Part shown: in pieces, positions 1 through 6,311 of the stretch | How the letters are laid out: the number at the start of each line of letters is the position of its first letter | Numbering within the stretch: position 1 is the stretch's first letter | Origin: Actinomycetes bacterium | GTDB taxonomy: Bacteria > Actinomycetota > Acidimicrobiia > Acidimicrobiales > RAAP-2 | DNA length: 20,225 nt | Direction of reading: 5' to 3' | Assembly (NCBI GenBank): GCA_021784205.1 | Contig: JAJXTB010000041.1 | Location: 1-20,225, forward strand | Program-made: the position numbers and the translations under genes | Notes under the pieces: model-generated | What the model was told of the DNA's origin: nothing | What the model saw: only the letters and a program-made list of their open reading frames with translations | Databases searched by the model: none

Positions 1-501
1 GTGGCCGAGGACGCTGGCGTGGCGACCACGCTCGTCGATCGGCGCGACTATGGGGGCTTTACGGCCGGCTTTGACCGCGAGGCCTATTCGGCGGCGCTGG
101 TGGGAGCGCTGTCGGACCAGCACATCGACCTGGTGGCGATGGCCGGTTTCGGTACCGTGACCACGAGCACGTTCCCCGCGGCCTACGAGGGGCGCGTCCT
201 CAACACGCACCCCAGCCTGCTGCCAGACTTCAAAGGCTGGCACGCGGTCGCCCAGGCGCTCGCCGCGCATGTCAGCGAGTCGGGCTGCACGGTCCACCTG
301 GCGACGGCTGAGCTCGACGAGGGGCCGATCCTCGCTCAGCGCCGTGTGCCGGTGTTGCCCGAGGACTCAGAAGAGACGCTGCACGAGCGGATCAAGTCCG
401 TCGAGCGAGCCCTCTACCCTGCGGTAATTACTAGGGTGATGGCGGCGCTGGCGCAGGGCCGTGAGCCGGCGTCGCTCGAGGGCGCATTGGAGGAGACATG
501 A
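1..501 (+). CDS. purN: Phosphoribosylglycinamide formyltransferase (GAR transformylase), 5' partial
   Basis: PurN transfers the formyl group of 10-formyl-tetrahydrofolate to GAR in the third step of purine synthesis, in the cytosol. The visible 166 residues carry the formyltransferase core. The segment LNTHPSLLP supplies the catalytic Asn68 and His70, and AELDEGPI supplies the catalytic Asp106 (numbering from base 1). The usual PGxH loop reads FKGWHAV. Family members have about 200 residues and begin with a GSGSNLQA-like phosphate loop, which is absent here. About 35 N-terminal residues therefore lie left of the window, and the GTG at base 1 is probably internal. The gene overlaps purH by 4 nt (ATGA), so translation of the two is likely coupled. 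The identification is firm; only the start is unknown. Confidence 0.93.
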   Translation: MAEDAGVATTLVDRRDYGGFTAGFDREAYSAALVGALSDQHIDLVAMAGFGTVTTSTFPAAYEGRVLNTHPSLLPDFKGWHAVAQALAAHVSESGCTVHLATAELDEGPILAQRRVPVLPEDSEETLHERIKSVERALYPAVITRVMAALAQGREPASLEGALEET

Positions 502-2039
502 GGGCGTTGTTGTCTGTCTGGGACAAGACGGGACTGATCGAGTTCGCCCAGGGTCTCGCCGACCTCGGGGTCGAGCTGGTGGCCTCGGGCGGCACCGCGG
601 AGGCTCTCGCCGAGGCCGGGCTCGCCCACCTGGACGTGGCCGACGTGACCGGCTTTCCCGAGATGCTCTCGGGACGCGTGAAGACCCTGCACCCGGCGAT
701 CCACGGGGGCATCCTCGCCGACCGCGACGTGGACGAGCACCTCGCCGCCCTCCTCGAGCACGACATCACGCCCATCGACATCGTCGTGAGCAACCTCTAC
801 CCCTTCTCCACGAACCCGTCGGTCGAGCTGATCGACGTCGGCGGGCCCACGATGGTGCGTGCCGCGGCGAAGAACCACCGCCACGTGGGCATCCTCACGA
901 GCCCGGTGCAGTATCCCGCGGTCCTCGCCGAGCTGCGCGAGACCGGCGGGCTCTCAAACGCAACGCGCCACGACCTGGCGCGCGCCGCCTTCGCGCACAC
1001 CGCGGCCTACGACGCGGGAATCGTCGCGTGGTTCGACGCCGGCGGCGAGATCGGCGAGGCGCCCGACCCGCTGGCGGCCACCTTGCCGACGAGCCTGCAC
1101 CTGACCCTCGAGCGCCGCGACGTGCTGCGCTACGGCGAGAACCCCCACCAGGTCGGCGCGCGCTACCGGATCGCGGGCACGAGTCCGTGGTGGGACGAGG
1201 TCGTCCAGCACGCCGGCACGGCGCTGTCCTATCTCAACCTCTTCGACGCCGACGCCGCGTGGCGACTGGTCCACGAGCTCGCCGCCGACGCGCCGGGCCG
1301 CGAGGCCGTGGCCATCATCAAGCACGCCAACGCCTCGGGCGCCGCCCTGGGAGCGAGCCTGGTCGGGGCCTTCTCCGCAGCCCTCGCCGCGGACCCCCAG
1401 AGCGCCTTCGGCGGCATCGTCGCCCTGCGCGGGGTGGTCGACGACGACGTGGCCGCGGCAATCGCCGCCGGTCCCCAGGCCGACGTGATCATCGCTTCCT
1501 CCTTCTCCGAGGCGGCGGTCGCCACCTTGCGCGCGCGACGCAAGGCGACTCGCCTGCTCGCCGCTCCCGCGCCCGAGGCGCTCGGGCTCTCGATACGCAC
1601 TTACGGCCACAGCGCCCTCGTCCAAGACGCCGATGAGCTGCGCGTGCCCCTCGCGCAGTGGCGCTGCGTGACCGAGGCCCAGCCGACGCCGCGCCAGCTC
1701 GAGGACCTGATGGTCGCCTGGCGCGTGTGCGCGCGCACGACGTCGAATGCGATCGTGCTCGCCAAGGACGGCGTCGCCGTCGGCGTGGGCGCGGGCCAGC
1801 AGTCGCGTGTCGTGGCCGCCGGGATCGCCACCGCCAAGGCCGGCGACCACGCGGTGGGCTCGGCCGCGGCCTCGGACGCGTTCTTCCCCTTCGCCGACGG
1901 GCTCGAGTCGCTCACCAGCGCCGGGGTGACGTCGGTCGTCCAGCCCGGGGGATCGGTGCGCGACGCCGAGGTGATCGCGGCGGCCAACGCCGCGCGAATC
2001 GTCATGATGCTCACCGGCGAGCGTCACTTCCGACACTAG
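498..2039 (+). CDS. purH: Bifunctional AICAR formyltransferase / IMP cyclohydrolase
   Basis: PurH catalyses the last two steps of IMP synthesis: formylation of AICAR with 10-formyl-THF, then ring closure. The 513-residue length is normal. Residues 1-190 form the MGS-like IMP cyclohydrolase domain, with SGGTAEAL (30-37), [17 protein letters not shown] (60-76) and [14 protein letters not shown] (113-126). The transformylase domain follows, with LRYGENPHQ (210-218), the catalytic Lys-His pair in [11 protein letters not shown] (Lys275, His276) and [13 protein letters not shown] (299-311). The C-terminus ends in the classic QPGGSVRD and GERHFRH. The ATG is preceded by AGGAG and overlaps the purN stop as ATGA, which fixes the start. 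It is the second gene of the purine/one-carbon run. No residue looks missing. Confidence 0.97.
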   Translation: MRALLSVWDKTGLIEFAQGLADLGVELVASGGTAEALAEAGLAHLDVADVTGFPEMLSGRVKTLHPAIHGGILADRDVDEHLAALLEHDITPIDIVVSNLYPFSTNPSVELIDVGGPTMVRAAAKNHRHVGILTSPVQYPAVLAELRETGGLSNATRHDLARAAFAHTAAYDAGIVAWFDAGGEIGEAPDPLAATLPTSLHLTLERRDVLRYGENPHQVGARYRIAGTSPWWDEVVQHAGTALSYLNLFDADAAWRLVHELAADAPGREAVAIIKHANASGAALGASLVGAFSAALAADPQSAFGGIVALRGVVDDDVAAAIAAGPQADVIIASSFSEAAVATLRARRKATRLLAAPAPEALGLSIRTYGHSALVQDADELRVPLAQWRCVTEAQPTPRQLEDLMVAWRVCARTTSNAIVLAKDGVAVGVGAGQQSRVVAAGIATAKAGDHAVGSAAASDAFFPFADGLESLTSAGVTSVVQPGGSVRDAEVIAAANAARIVMMLTGERHFRH

Positions 2040-2046
2040 GAGAGAC

Positions 2047-2898
2047 ATGGCCGAACTACTCGACGGCGAGCGCGTCGCCGCCCGAATCAAGATGGAACTC
2101 GCCGACCGCGTCGGCGCGCTCGGCGCGCGCGGGGTGCGCGTGGGACTGGCCACGGTGCTCGTCGGCGACGACGGCCCGAGCGCGAAGTACGTGGCGATGA
2201 AGCACGCCGACTGCGAGGCAATCGGCGTGCACTCGGTGGGCGTGCACCTACCCGCGAGCGCTTCCCAGGCCGAGGTGGAGGCCGAGATCGACCGGCTCAA
2301 CGCCGACGACGCGGTCCACTCGATACTCGTGCAACTGCCGCTGCCCGCGGGCATGAACGAGGAGGAGGTGCTGGTGCGCGTCGATCCGAGAAAGGACGTC
2401 GACGGCCTGCACCCGGTCAACCTCGGGCGCCTCGTGATGGGCGCGCCGGGCCCCTTGCCGTGCACCCCGGCGGGCATCGTCGAGCTGCTCGCGAGCTACC
2501 ACGTACCCGTCGAAGGACGTCACGTCGTGATCATCGGGCGCGGACTTACGATCGGGCGCCCGCTGGCGCTGCTGATGGCCCTCAAGCGCCCTGGTTGTAA
2601 CGCCGCGGTGACGGTGGTGCACACCGGTGTCGATGACGTGGCCGAACTCACGCGTAGCGCCGACGTGCTGGTGGCCGCGGCCGGCGTCGCCGGGCTCGTC
2701 ACGCCCGACATGGTGCGCCCCGGAGCAGCGGTGGTCGCGGCCGGCACCAGCTGGTCGGGAACGAGGCTGATGAGCGACGTCGCGCCCGAGGTCGCCGACG
2801 TTGCCGGCTGGATCACGCCGCGTCTCGGTGGCGTCGGTCCGATGACCCGTGCCATGCTGTTGTACAACGCCGTGCGAGCCGCAGAGAAGGTCCGATGA
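2047..2898 (+). CDS. folD: Methylenetetrahydrofolate dehydrogenase / methenyltetrahydrofolate cyclohydrolase
   Basis: FolD interconverts 5,10-methylene-THF and 10-formyl-THF using NADP, and so feeds PurN, PurH and MetF. It has 283 residues, the normal length. The catalytic YxxxK is Tyr48-Lys52 (YVAMK). [11 protein letters not shown] and [10 protein letters not shown] form the folate site, [11 protein letters not shown] follows, and the Rossmann segment reads [25 protein letters not shown] closes the protein. The ATG lies 7 nt after the purH stop, with an AGGAGAG ribosome site that starts inside that stop codon. Two familiar C-terminal signatures are altered: the usual VIDVG before the NADP-site loop reads VVAAG, and PxPGGVGP reads PRLGGVGP. 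I take this as lineage divergence rather than loss of function. Confidence 0.96.
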   Translation: MAELLDGERVAARIKMELADRVGALGARGVRVGLATVLVGDDGPSAKYVAMKHADCEAIGVHSVGVHLPASASQAEVEAEIDRLNADDAVHSILVQLPLPAGMNEEEVLVRVDPRKDVDGLHPVNLGRLVMGAPGPLPCTPAGIVELLASYHVPVEGRHVVIIGRGLTIGRPLALLMALKRPGCNAAVTVVHTGVDDVAELTRSADVLVAAAGVAGLVTPDMVRPGAAVVAAGTSWSGTRLMSDVAPEVADVAGWITPRLGGVGPMTRAMLLYNAVRAAEKVR

Positions 2899-3266
2899 CA
2901 GTCACCGACGATCGAGGTCGCGAATACGACGAGCGCCCCTGGGGCAGTTTCACCGTGCTCGACGACGAGATGTTCGACCACAAGGTCAAGCGCATCGTGG
3001 TGTCCCCGGGTAAGCGCCTGAGCTACCAGCAGCACGCCGAGCGCGCCGAGCACTGGTTCTTCGTCAACGGCGACGCCACCGTCGTGCTCGACGACGTCGA
3101 GTACGAGATGCACCCCGGTGACTCGATCGACGTGGCCCTAGGTCAGAAGCACCGCTGCGAGAACCGTGGAACGAACCCCGTGGTCTTCATCGAAGTCCAG
3201 CACGGCACCTACTTCGGTGAGGACGACATCGTGCGCCTCGAAGACGATTTCGGCCGCGCCGAGTAG
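2895..3266 (+). CDS. Stand-alone cupin, type II mannose-6-phosphate isomerase-like
   Basis: A 123-residue single-domain cupin resembling the C-terminal isomerase domain of ManC/type II phosphomannose isomerases. The signatures are RPWGSF near the N-terminus (14-19), a first cupin motif [17 protein letters not shown] (43-59), PGDSIDV (74-80), QKHRCEN (84-90) and a tail [15 protein letters not shown] (100-114). Such enzymes interconvert mannose-6-P and fructose-6-P at a metal site. In the first motif the HxH pair reads H47-A-E49, so a glutamate stands where the second His is common; E52 and H86 are further candidate ligands. The ATG overlaps the folD stop (ATGA), which puts it inside the folate operon although its chemistry is unrelated. 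Substrate assignment is inference; other sugar-phosphate cupins are possible. Confidence 0.82.
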   Translation: MTVTDDRGREYDERPWGSFTVLDDEMFDHKVKRIVVSPGKRLSYQQHAERAEHWFFVNGDATVVLDDVEYEMHPGDSIDVALGQKHRCENRGTNPVVFIEVQHGTYFGEDDIVRLEDDFGRAE

Positions 3267-3270
3267 CTCC

Positions 3271-4128
3271 GTGCGCGTCGACGCGCTGCTGCGCGAGGGG
3301 ATCACCCGCTCCTTCGAGTTCTTCCCGCCCAAGTCCGACGAGGAGGCCGCGGTCTTGTCCGCGACCCTCGCCGACCTCGAGCAGCTGCGGCCCTCGTTCG
3401 TCTCGGTGACCTATCGCGGCGGGCGCGAGTCGCGTCAGCGCACCTACGACCTCGTGACGCGCATCAAGCGCGAAGGCCATCTCACTGCGATGGCCCATCT
3501 CATCTGCGTCGGGCACTCGCGTGCCGAGATGACCGAGATTCTCGAGCACTACCGCGACGCCGGAGTCGAGAACCTCATGGCCCTGGGCGGCGACCCGCTC
3601 GAGGGCGAGGACCTCGCGCGCGAGCTCGACCACGCCAGCGATCTTGTCGAACTGGCGCGGCGCGTCGGGGACTTCTCGATCGGTGTCGCCGCCCACCCCG
3701 ACGGACATCCGCGCTCGCGCGACCTGGCGAACGACCGGCGCTACCTCGCCGCCAAGCTTGCCGCGGCCGATTTCGCGCTGACCCAGTTCTTCTTCGAGCT
3801 CTCCCAGTGGACCCGTCTGGTCGAGGAAGTCGGCGCACTCGGGGTCGTGAAGCCGATCCTGCCCGGGATCATGCCGGTGACGACGATCTCGGGGATGTCG
3901 CGCATGGCCGACATGGGCGCGAAGGTGCCCGAGGCCCTCGCGCGTCGCCTCGAGCGCGCTCACGAGCGCGGCGGACCCGGCGCGGTGCGCGCCGAAGGCA
4001 TTGCCGCGGCGCGCGAACTCTGCGAGGCCCTGCTCGAGGCTGGCGCGCCGGGACTTCACTTCTACACGCTCAATCGATCGACCGCGACGCGTGAAATTCA
4101 CGAGGCGCTCTTCTCGGCGAGGACGTGA
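3271..4128 (+). CDS. metF: Methylenetetrahydrofolate reductase
   Basis: MetF is an FAD enzyme that reduces 5,10-methylene-THF to 5-methyl-THF for methionine synthesis. From the GTG at 3271 it has 285 residues, close to the family's usual size. The barrel motifs appear in order: FEFFPPKSDEE with the catalytic Glu16, SVTYRGG (45-51), HLICVGH (76-82), LMALGGDP with Asp108 (flavin/folate contact), AAHPDGHP (140-147), FALTQFFF with Gln172, and LPGIMPVTT. I chose GTG 3271, 4 nt after the upstream stop, because the frame upstream of it only overlaps the cupin gene in a second reading frame and is not MetF-like. It belongs functionally with folD, purH and purN as part of one folate-linked transcription unit. 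Confidence 0.94.
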   Translation: MRVDALLREGITRSFEFFPPKSDEEAAVLSATLADLEQLRPSFVSVTYRGGRESRQRTYDLVTRIKREGHLTAMAHLICVGHSRAEMTEILEHYRDAGVENLMALGGDPLEGEDLARELDHASDLVELARRVGDFSIGVAAHPDGHPRSRDLANDRRYLAAKLAAADFALTQFFFELSQWTRLVEEVGALGVVKPILPGIMPVTTISGMSRMADMGAKVPEALARRLERAHERGGPGAVRAEGIAAARELCEALLEAGAPGLHFYTLNRSTATREIHEALFSART

Positions 4129-4173
4129 CTTTGGCCCTCGAAGGCCCCCTGGCGAGCGACCTAGGATGAGGCC

Positions 4174-4305
4174 ATGGCTGACGGAATCAGACTGAACGCC
4201 GCGGGCGTCCTCAACGTATCTGATAATCCGATCACCCCCTTCATCGAAGGCGCCACCGGGGTCACGTGCTCGGAGTTCGGCTCGGCCATCGTCGAGCGCC
4301 TCTAG
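4174..4305 (+). pseudogene. icd: Internally deleted remnant of NADP isocitrate dehydrogenase (43 codons)
   Basis: An intact 43-codon frame (ATG to TAG) sits between metF and mdh. Its first part contains [14 protein letters not shown] (residues 13-26), which matches the N-terminal strand of Icd (LNVPxNPIIPxIEGDG). Its last part, [15 protein letters not shown] (29-43), matches the extreme Icd C-terminus, which in E. coli reads LLKCSEFGDAIIENM. Nothing of the roughly 365 residues between is present: no substrate-binding Ser loop, no NADP site and no metal aspartates. The joint falls at about codons 25-27 (4246-4254). There the N-terminal IEG and the C-terminal (D/E)GA motif share an acidic-Gly pair, as expected for a deletion between short direct repeats. 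GGATGAGG lies just before the ATG, so the remnant may still be translated. An assembly collapse or a retained small ORF are alternatives. Confidence 0.82.
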
Positions 4306-4322
4306 ACAATCAAAGGAGATTT

Positions 4323-5312
4323 ATGAAGCCCCCCGTTAAAGTGACCGTGACCGGTGCCGCCGGTCAGATCGGCTACCAGCTGCTCTTTCGCATCGCCTCA
4401 GGCCAGATGCTCGGCGCGGACACGCCGGTCGAACTGCGCCTGCTCGAGATCGAGCCGGCGATGAAGGCCCTCGCGGGCGTCGTGATGGAGCTCGACGACT
4501 GTGCGTTTCCGCTGCTGACCAACGTCGTGGCCACGAGCGACCTCGCCACGGCCTTCGACGGTGTCAACTGGGCGCTGCTCGTGGGCTCGATCCCGCGCAA
4601 GGCCGGCATGGAGCGCAGCGACCTCTTGAACGTGAACGGCGGGATCTTCAAGCCCCAGGGCCGGGCGATCGCAGAGAACGCGGCCGATGACGTGCGCGTG
4701 CTCGTGGTGGGCAACCCCTGCAACACGAACTGTCTGATCGCTCGCTCCAACGCGCCCGAGGTGCCCGCGGACCGCTGGTTCGCGATGACCCGCCTCGACC
4801 AGAACCGTGCCGAGACCCAGATCGCCAAGCGCGTGGGCACGGGCGTGGGCGGCGTGAAGAACCTCGCGATCTGGGGCAATCACTCTTCGACGCAGTTCCC
4901 GGACTTCACCAATGCGACGGTCGACGGCGTCGACGTCGTCACGGCGGTGAATGACCGGGCCTGGCTCGAAGGAGATTTCCTCAGCACGGTCCAAAAGCGC
5001 GGCGCCGCCATCATTGAGGCTCGCGGGGCCTCCTCGGCGGCTTCGGCGGCCAACGCCGCCATTGACACGGTGGCCTCGCTGATCACGCCCACTTTGGCAG
5101 ACGACTGCGTCTCGGTGGCGGTGACGAGCCGCGGCGAGTACGGGGTCCCCGAAGGGCTGACCTTCGGATTCCCGATCACGGTCGACGCGAACGGCGCCTG
5201 GAGCGTGAAGGAGGGCTTCGTCCACGACGAGTTCGCCCGCGCCAAGGTCGCCGCCACCACCGACGAGCTCGTGGGCGAGCGCGAGGACGTGACGAAGCTC
5301 GGCCTGATTTAG
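4323..5312 (+). CDS. mdh: Malate dehydrogenase (NAD-dependent)
   Basis: Mdh oxidises malate to oxaloacetate in the TCA cycle. It has 329 residues, typical of the group of Mdh that resembles the cytosolic enzyme. The nucleotide-binding strand is [10 protein letters not shown] (9-18). The substrate arginines are in [12 protein letters not shown] (Arg92, Arg98) and the third is Arg162. TRLDQNRA gives the catalytic Asp159, [12 protein letters not shown] the catalytic His187, and GNPCNTN (130-136) the NAD-site loop. The ATG at 4323 has AAAGGAG five bases upstream; an in-frame extension to 4266 would run through the icd remnant and is not Mdh-like. It lies 17 nt downstream of the icd remnant, which suggests an ancestral icd-mdh pair. 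Its 3' end overlaps the convergent methyltransferase by 4 bp. Confidence 0.96.
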   Translation: MKPPVKVTVTGAAGQIGYQLLFRIASGQMLGADTPVELRLLEIEPAMKALAGVVMELDDCAFPLLTNVVATSDLATAFDGVNWALLVGSIPRKAGMERSDLLNVNGGIFKPQGRAIAENAADDVRVLVVGNPCNTNCLIARSNAPEVPADRWFAMTRLDQNRAETQIAKRVGTGVGGVKNLAIWGNHSSTQFPDFTNATVDGVDVVTAVNDRAWLEGDFLSTVQKRGAAIIEARGASSAASAANAAIDTVASLITPTLADDCVSVAVTSRGEYGVPEGLTFGFPITVDANGAWSVKEGFVHDEFARAKVAATTDELVGEREDVTKLGLI

Positions 5313-6109
5313 GCCCAGCGCGCCGTCAGCGTGAAGGAGAGCGGCAGTTGCGGCGCGCCCTCGGACGCGCGAAAGATACCGCTCGGCCCTTCGACGAGAC
5401 CCTCGAATGCCTGGTAGCGCGTCCAGGGGTGTTCGGCGAGGTGGGTCACCATCAGCGATCGCTCCGCCAGCGCGGTGACGATCTCACCCAGCGAATGGTT
5501 CCACTCGTAGTTCACCGAGTGTGCCAGGGCGCCGCCGTCGGTGTAGCTCGACGCGCTTTCGACGACGACCGGCTCCGACTCTTCGAAGTAGGGATAGGTG
5601 AACGTCGCGCCGTCGTCGTCGAGGCTGAAGGCGAGGGGATGGACGTCGTGCACGAGAAGCGTGCCGTCGGGGCCGAGCAGGGCCGCGACCACGTCGGCCC
5701 AGTCGGCGATGCGCGCGAGCCAGCACAGCGAGCCCAGGCTCACGTAGACGACGTCGAAGCGCTCGGCGAGCGCGGCGGGTGCGTCGTCGAGGTTGCAAAG
5801 CACGAAGCGTGAGCGGCTCGTCAATCCGGCGCGCGCCGCGAGTCTGCCGGCTGCGGCGATCGCTGCGTCGGAGAAGTCGACGCCGGTCACGATCGCGCCC
5901 GCGCGCGCCCAGCGCAGCGTGTCCATCCCGAAGTGGCACTGCAGGTGTACGAGGCGCCGGTTGGTGACGTCGCCGAGCAGGGCGGCCTCGCCGGCGTCGG
6001 GGCCATCGTCACTGTTGAGCCAGCGCTCGACGCCGTAGAAGTCGGAATTCAGATGGACGGCCACGCGGTCGTTCCAGTTGGCGCGATTTGCCTCAAGCCA
6101 GGACGTCAT
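5309..6109 (-). CDS. Class I SAM-dependent methyltransferase, substrate unknown
   Basis: A 266-residue cytosolic protein with a Rossmann-type methyltransferase fold. Motif I reads [13 protein letters not shown] (53-65), the form seen in the HLQCHFGxDTL group of bacterial methyltransferases, followed by the acidic-end strand VTGVDFS (74-80). The strand after motif III reads [14 protein letters not shown], and [11 protein letters not shown] matches the post-IV strand. The N-terminal part ([17 protein letters not shown]) is also typical. Nothing indicates the acceptor substrate. It stands alone on its strand, convergent with mdh and divergent from the GGDEF-EAL gene. No clear Shine-Dalgarno sequence precedes the ATG at 6109, so the start could be leaderless. 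Confidence 0.85.
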   Translation of the reverse strand: MTSWLEANRANWNDRVAVHLNSDFYGVERWLNSDDGPDAGEAALLGDVTNRRLVHLQCHFGMDTLRWARAGAIVTGVDFSDAAIAAAGRLAARAGLTSRSRFVLCNLDDAPAALAERFDVVYVSLGSLCWLARIADWADVVAALLGPDGTLLVHDVHPLAFSLDDDGATFTYPYFEESEPVVVESASSYTDGGALAHSVNYEWNHSLGEIVTALAERSLMVTHLAEHPWTRYQAFEGLVEGPSGIFRASEGAPQLPLSFTLTARWA

Positions 6110-6311
6110 CGGATCAGACTAGTGATGACCCTGAACGCATACGCGACACAAATCTCACACAACACATACGAAAATCGCCTCATGACACGGGCGAATGAGC
6201 TACTACGAAGCAAGTTTTCTTGACCTCTGGCGAGGAAGAAAATTACATTTGTGAACGTTGACGTTTCGCCACCTCTGGGTTCGGGCGACGTCTGATGGGG
6301 GCGATACCAAC
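6110..6311. other. 202-bp divergent intergenic region
   Basis: The gap between the methyltransferase and the PAS-GGDEF-EAL gene is clearly richer in A and T than its surroundings, especially 6118-6255, as expected for a two-way promoter region. I see a short hairpin-capable stretch (TCGCC ... GGCGA, about 6174-6195) and a small dyad AACGT-TG-ACGTT near 6253. I checked for a c-di-GMP riboswitch, because the downstream gene handles c-di-GMP, and found no recognisable GEMM core. No gene is supported here. Confidence 0.6.
6220..6248 (+). promoter_or_regulatory. Possible sigma-70-type promoter for the GGDEF-EAL gene
   Basis: TTGACC (6220-6225) is followed by a 17-nt spacer and TTACAT (6243-6248). 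The -35 box is good, the -10 box is weak, and the spacing is ideal. It would start transcription near 6255, about 57 nt before the chosen GTG start. Single-site evidence only. Confidence 0.3.

Noticed and set aside
954..2477. Long minus-strand open frame opposite purH and folD
   Set aside because: Low-complexity Arg/Gly/Ala translation without family motifs, lying over two clear genes; a typical high-GC shadow.
3166..3270. Upstream in-frame extension of metF
   Set aside because: It overlaps the cupin gene in another frame, and its Ser-rich translation is unlike MetF; the GTG at 3271 gives the normal length.
4129..4173. Hairpin GGCCCTCGAAGGCC as metF terminator
   Set aside because: The dyad is short and imperfect with no T-run; too weak to call.
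4266..4322. Upstream in-frame extension of mdh
   Set aside because: It overlaps the icd remnant out of frame and lacks a ribosome site; ATG 4323 has AAAGGAG.
6110..6311. c-di-GMP riboswitch upstream of the GGDEF-EAL gene
   Set aside because: No GEMM-type conserved core or paired P1/P2 stems could be found by eye.
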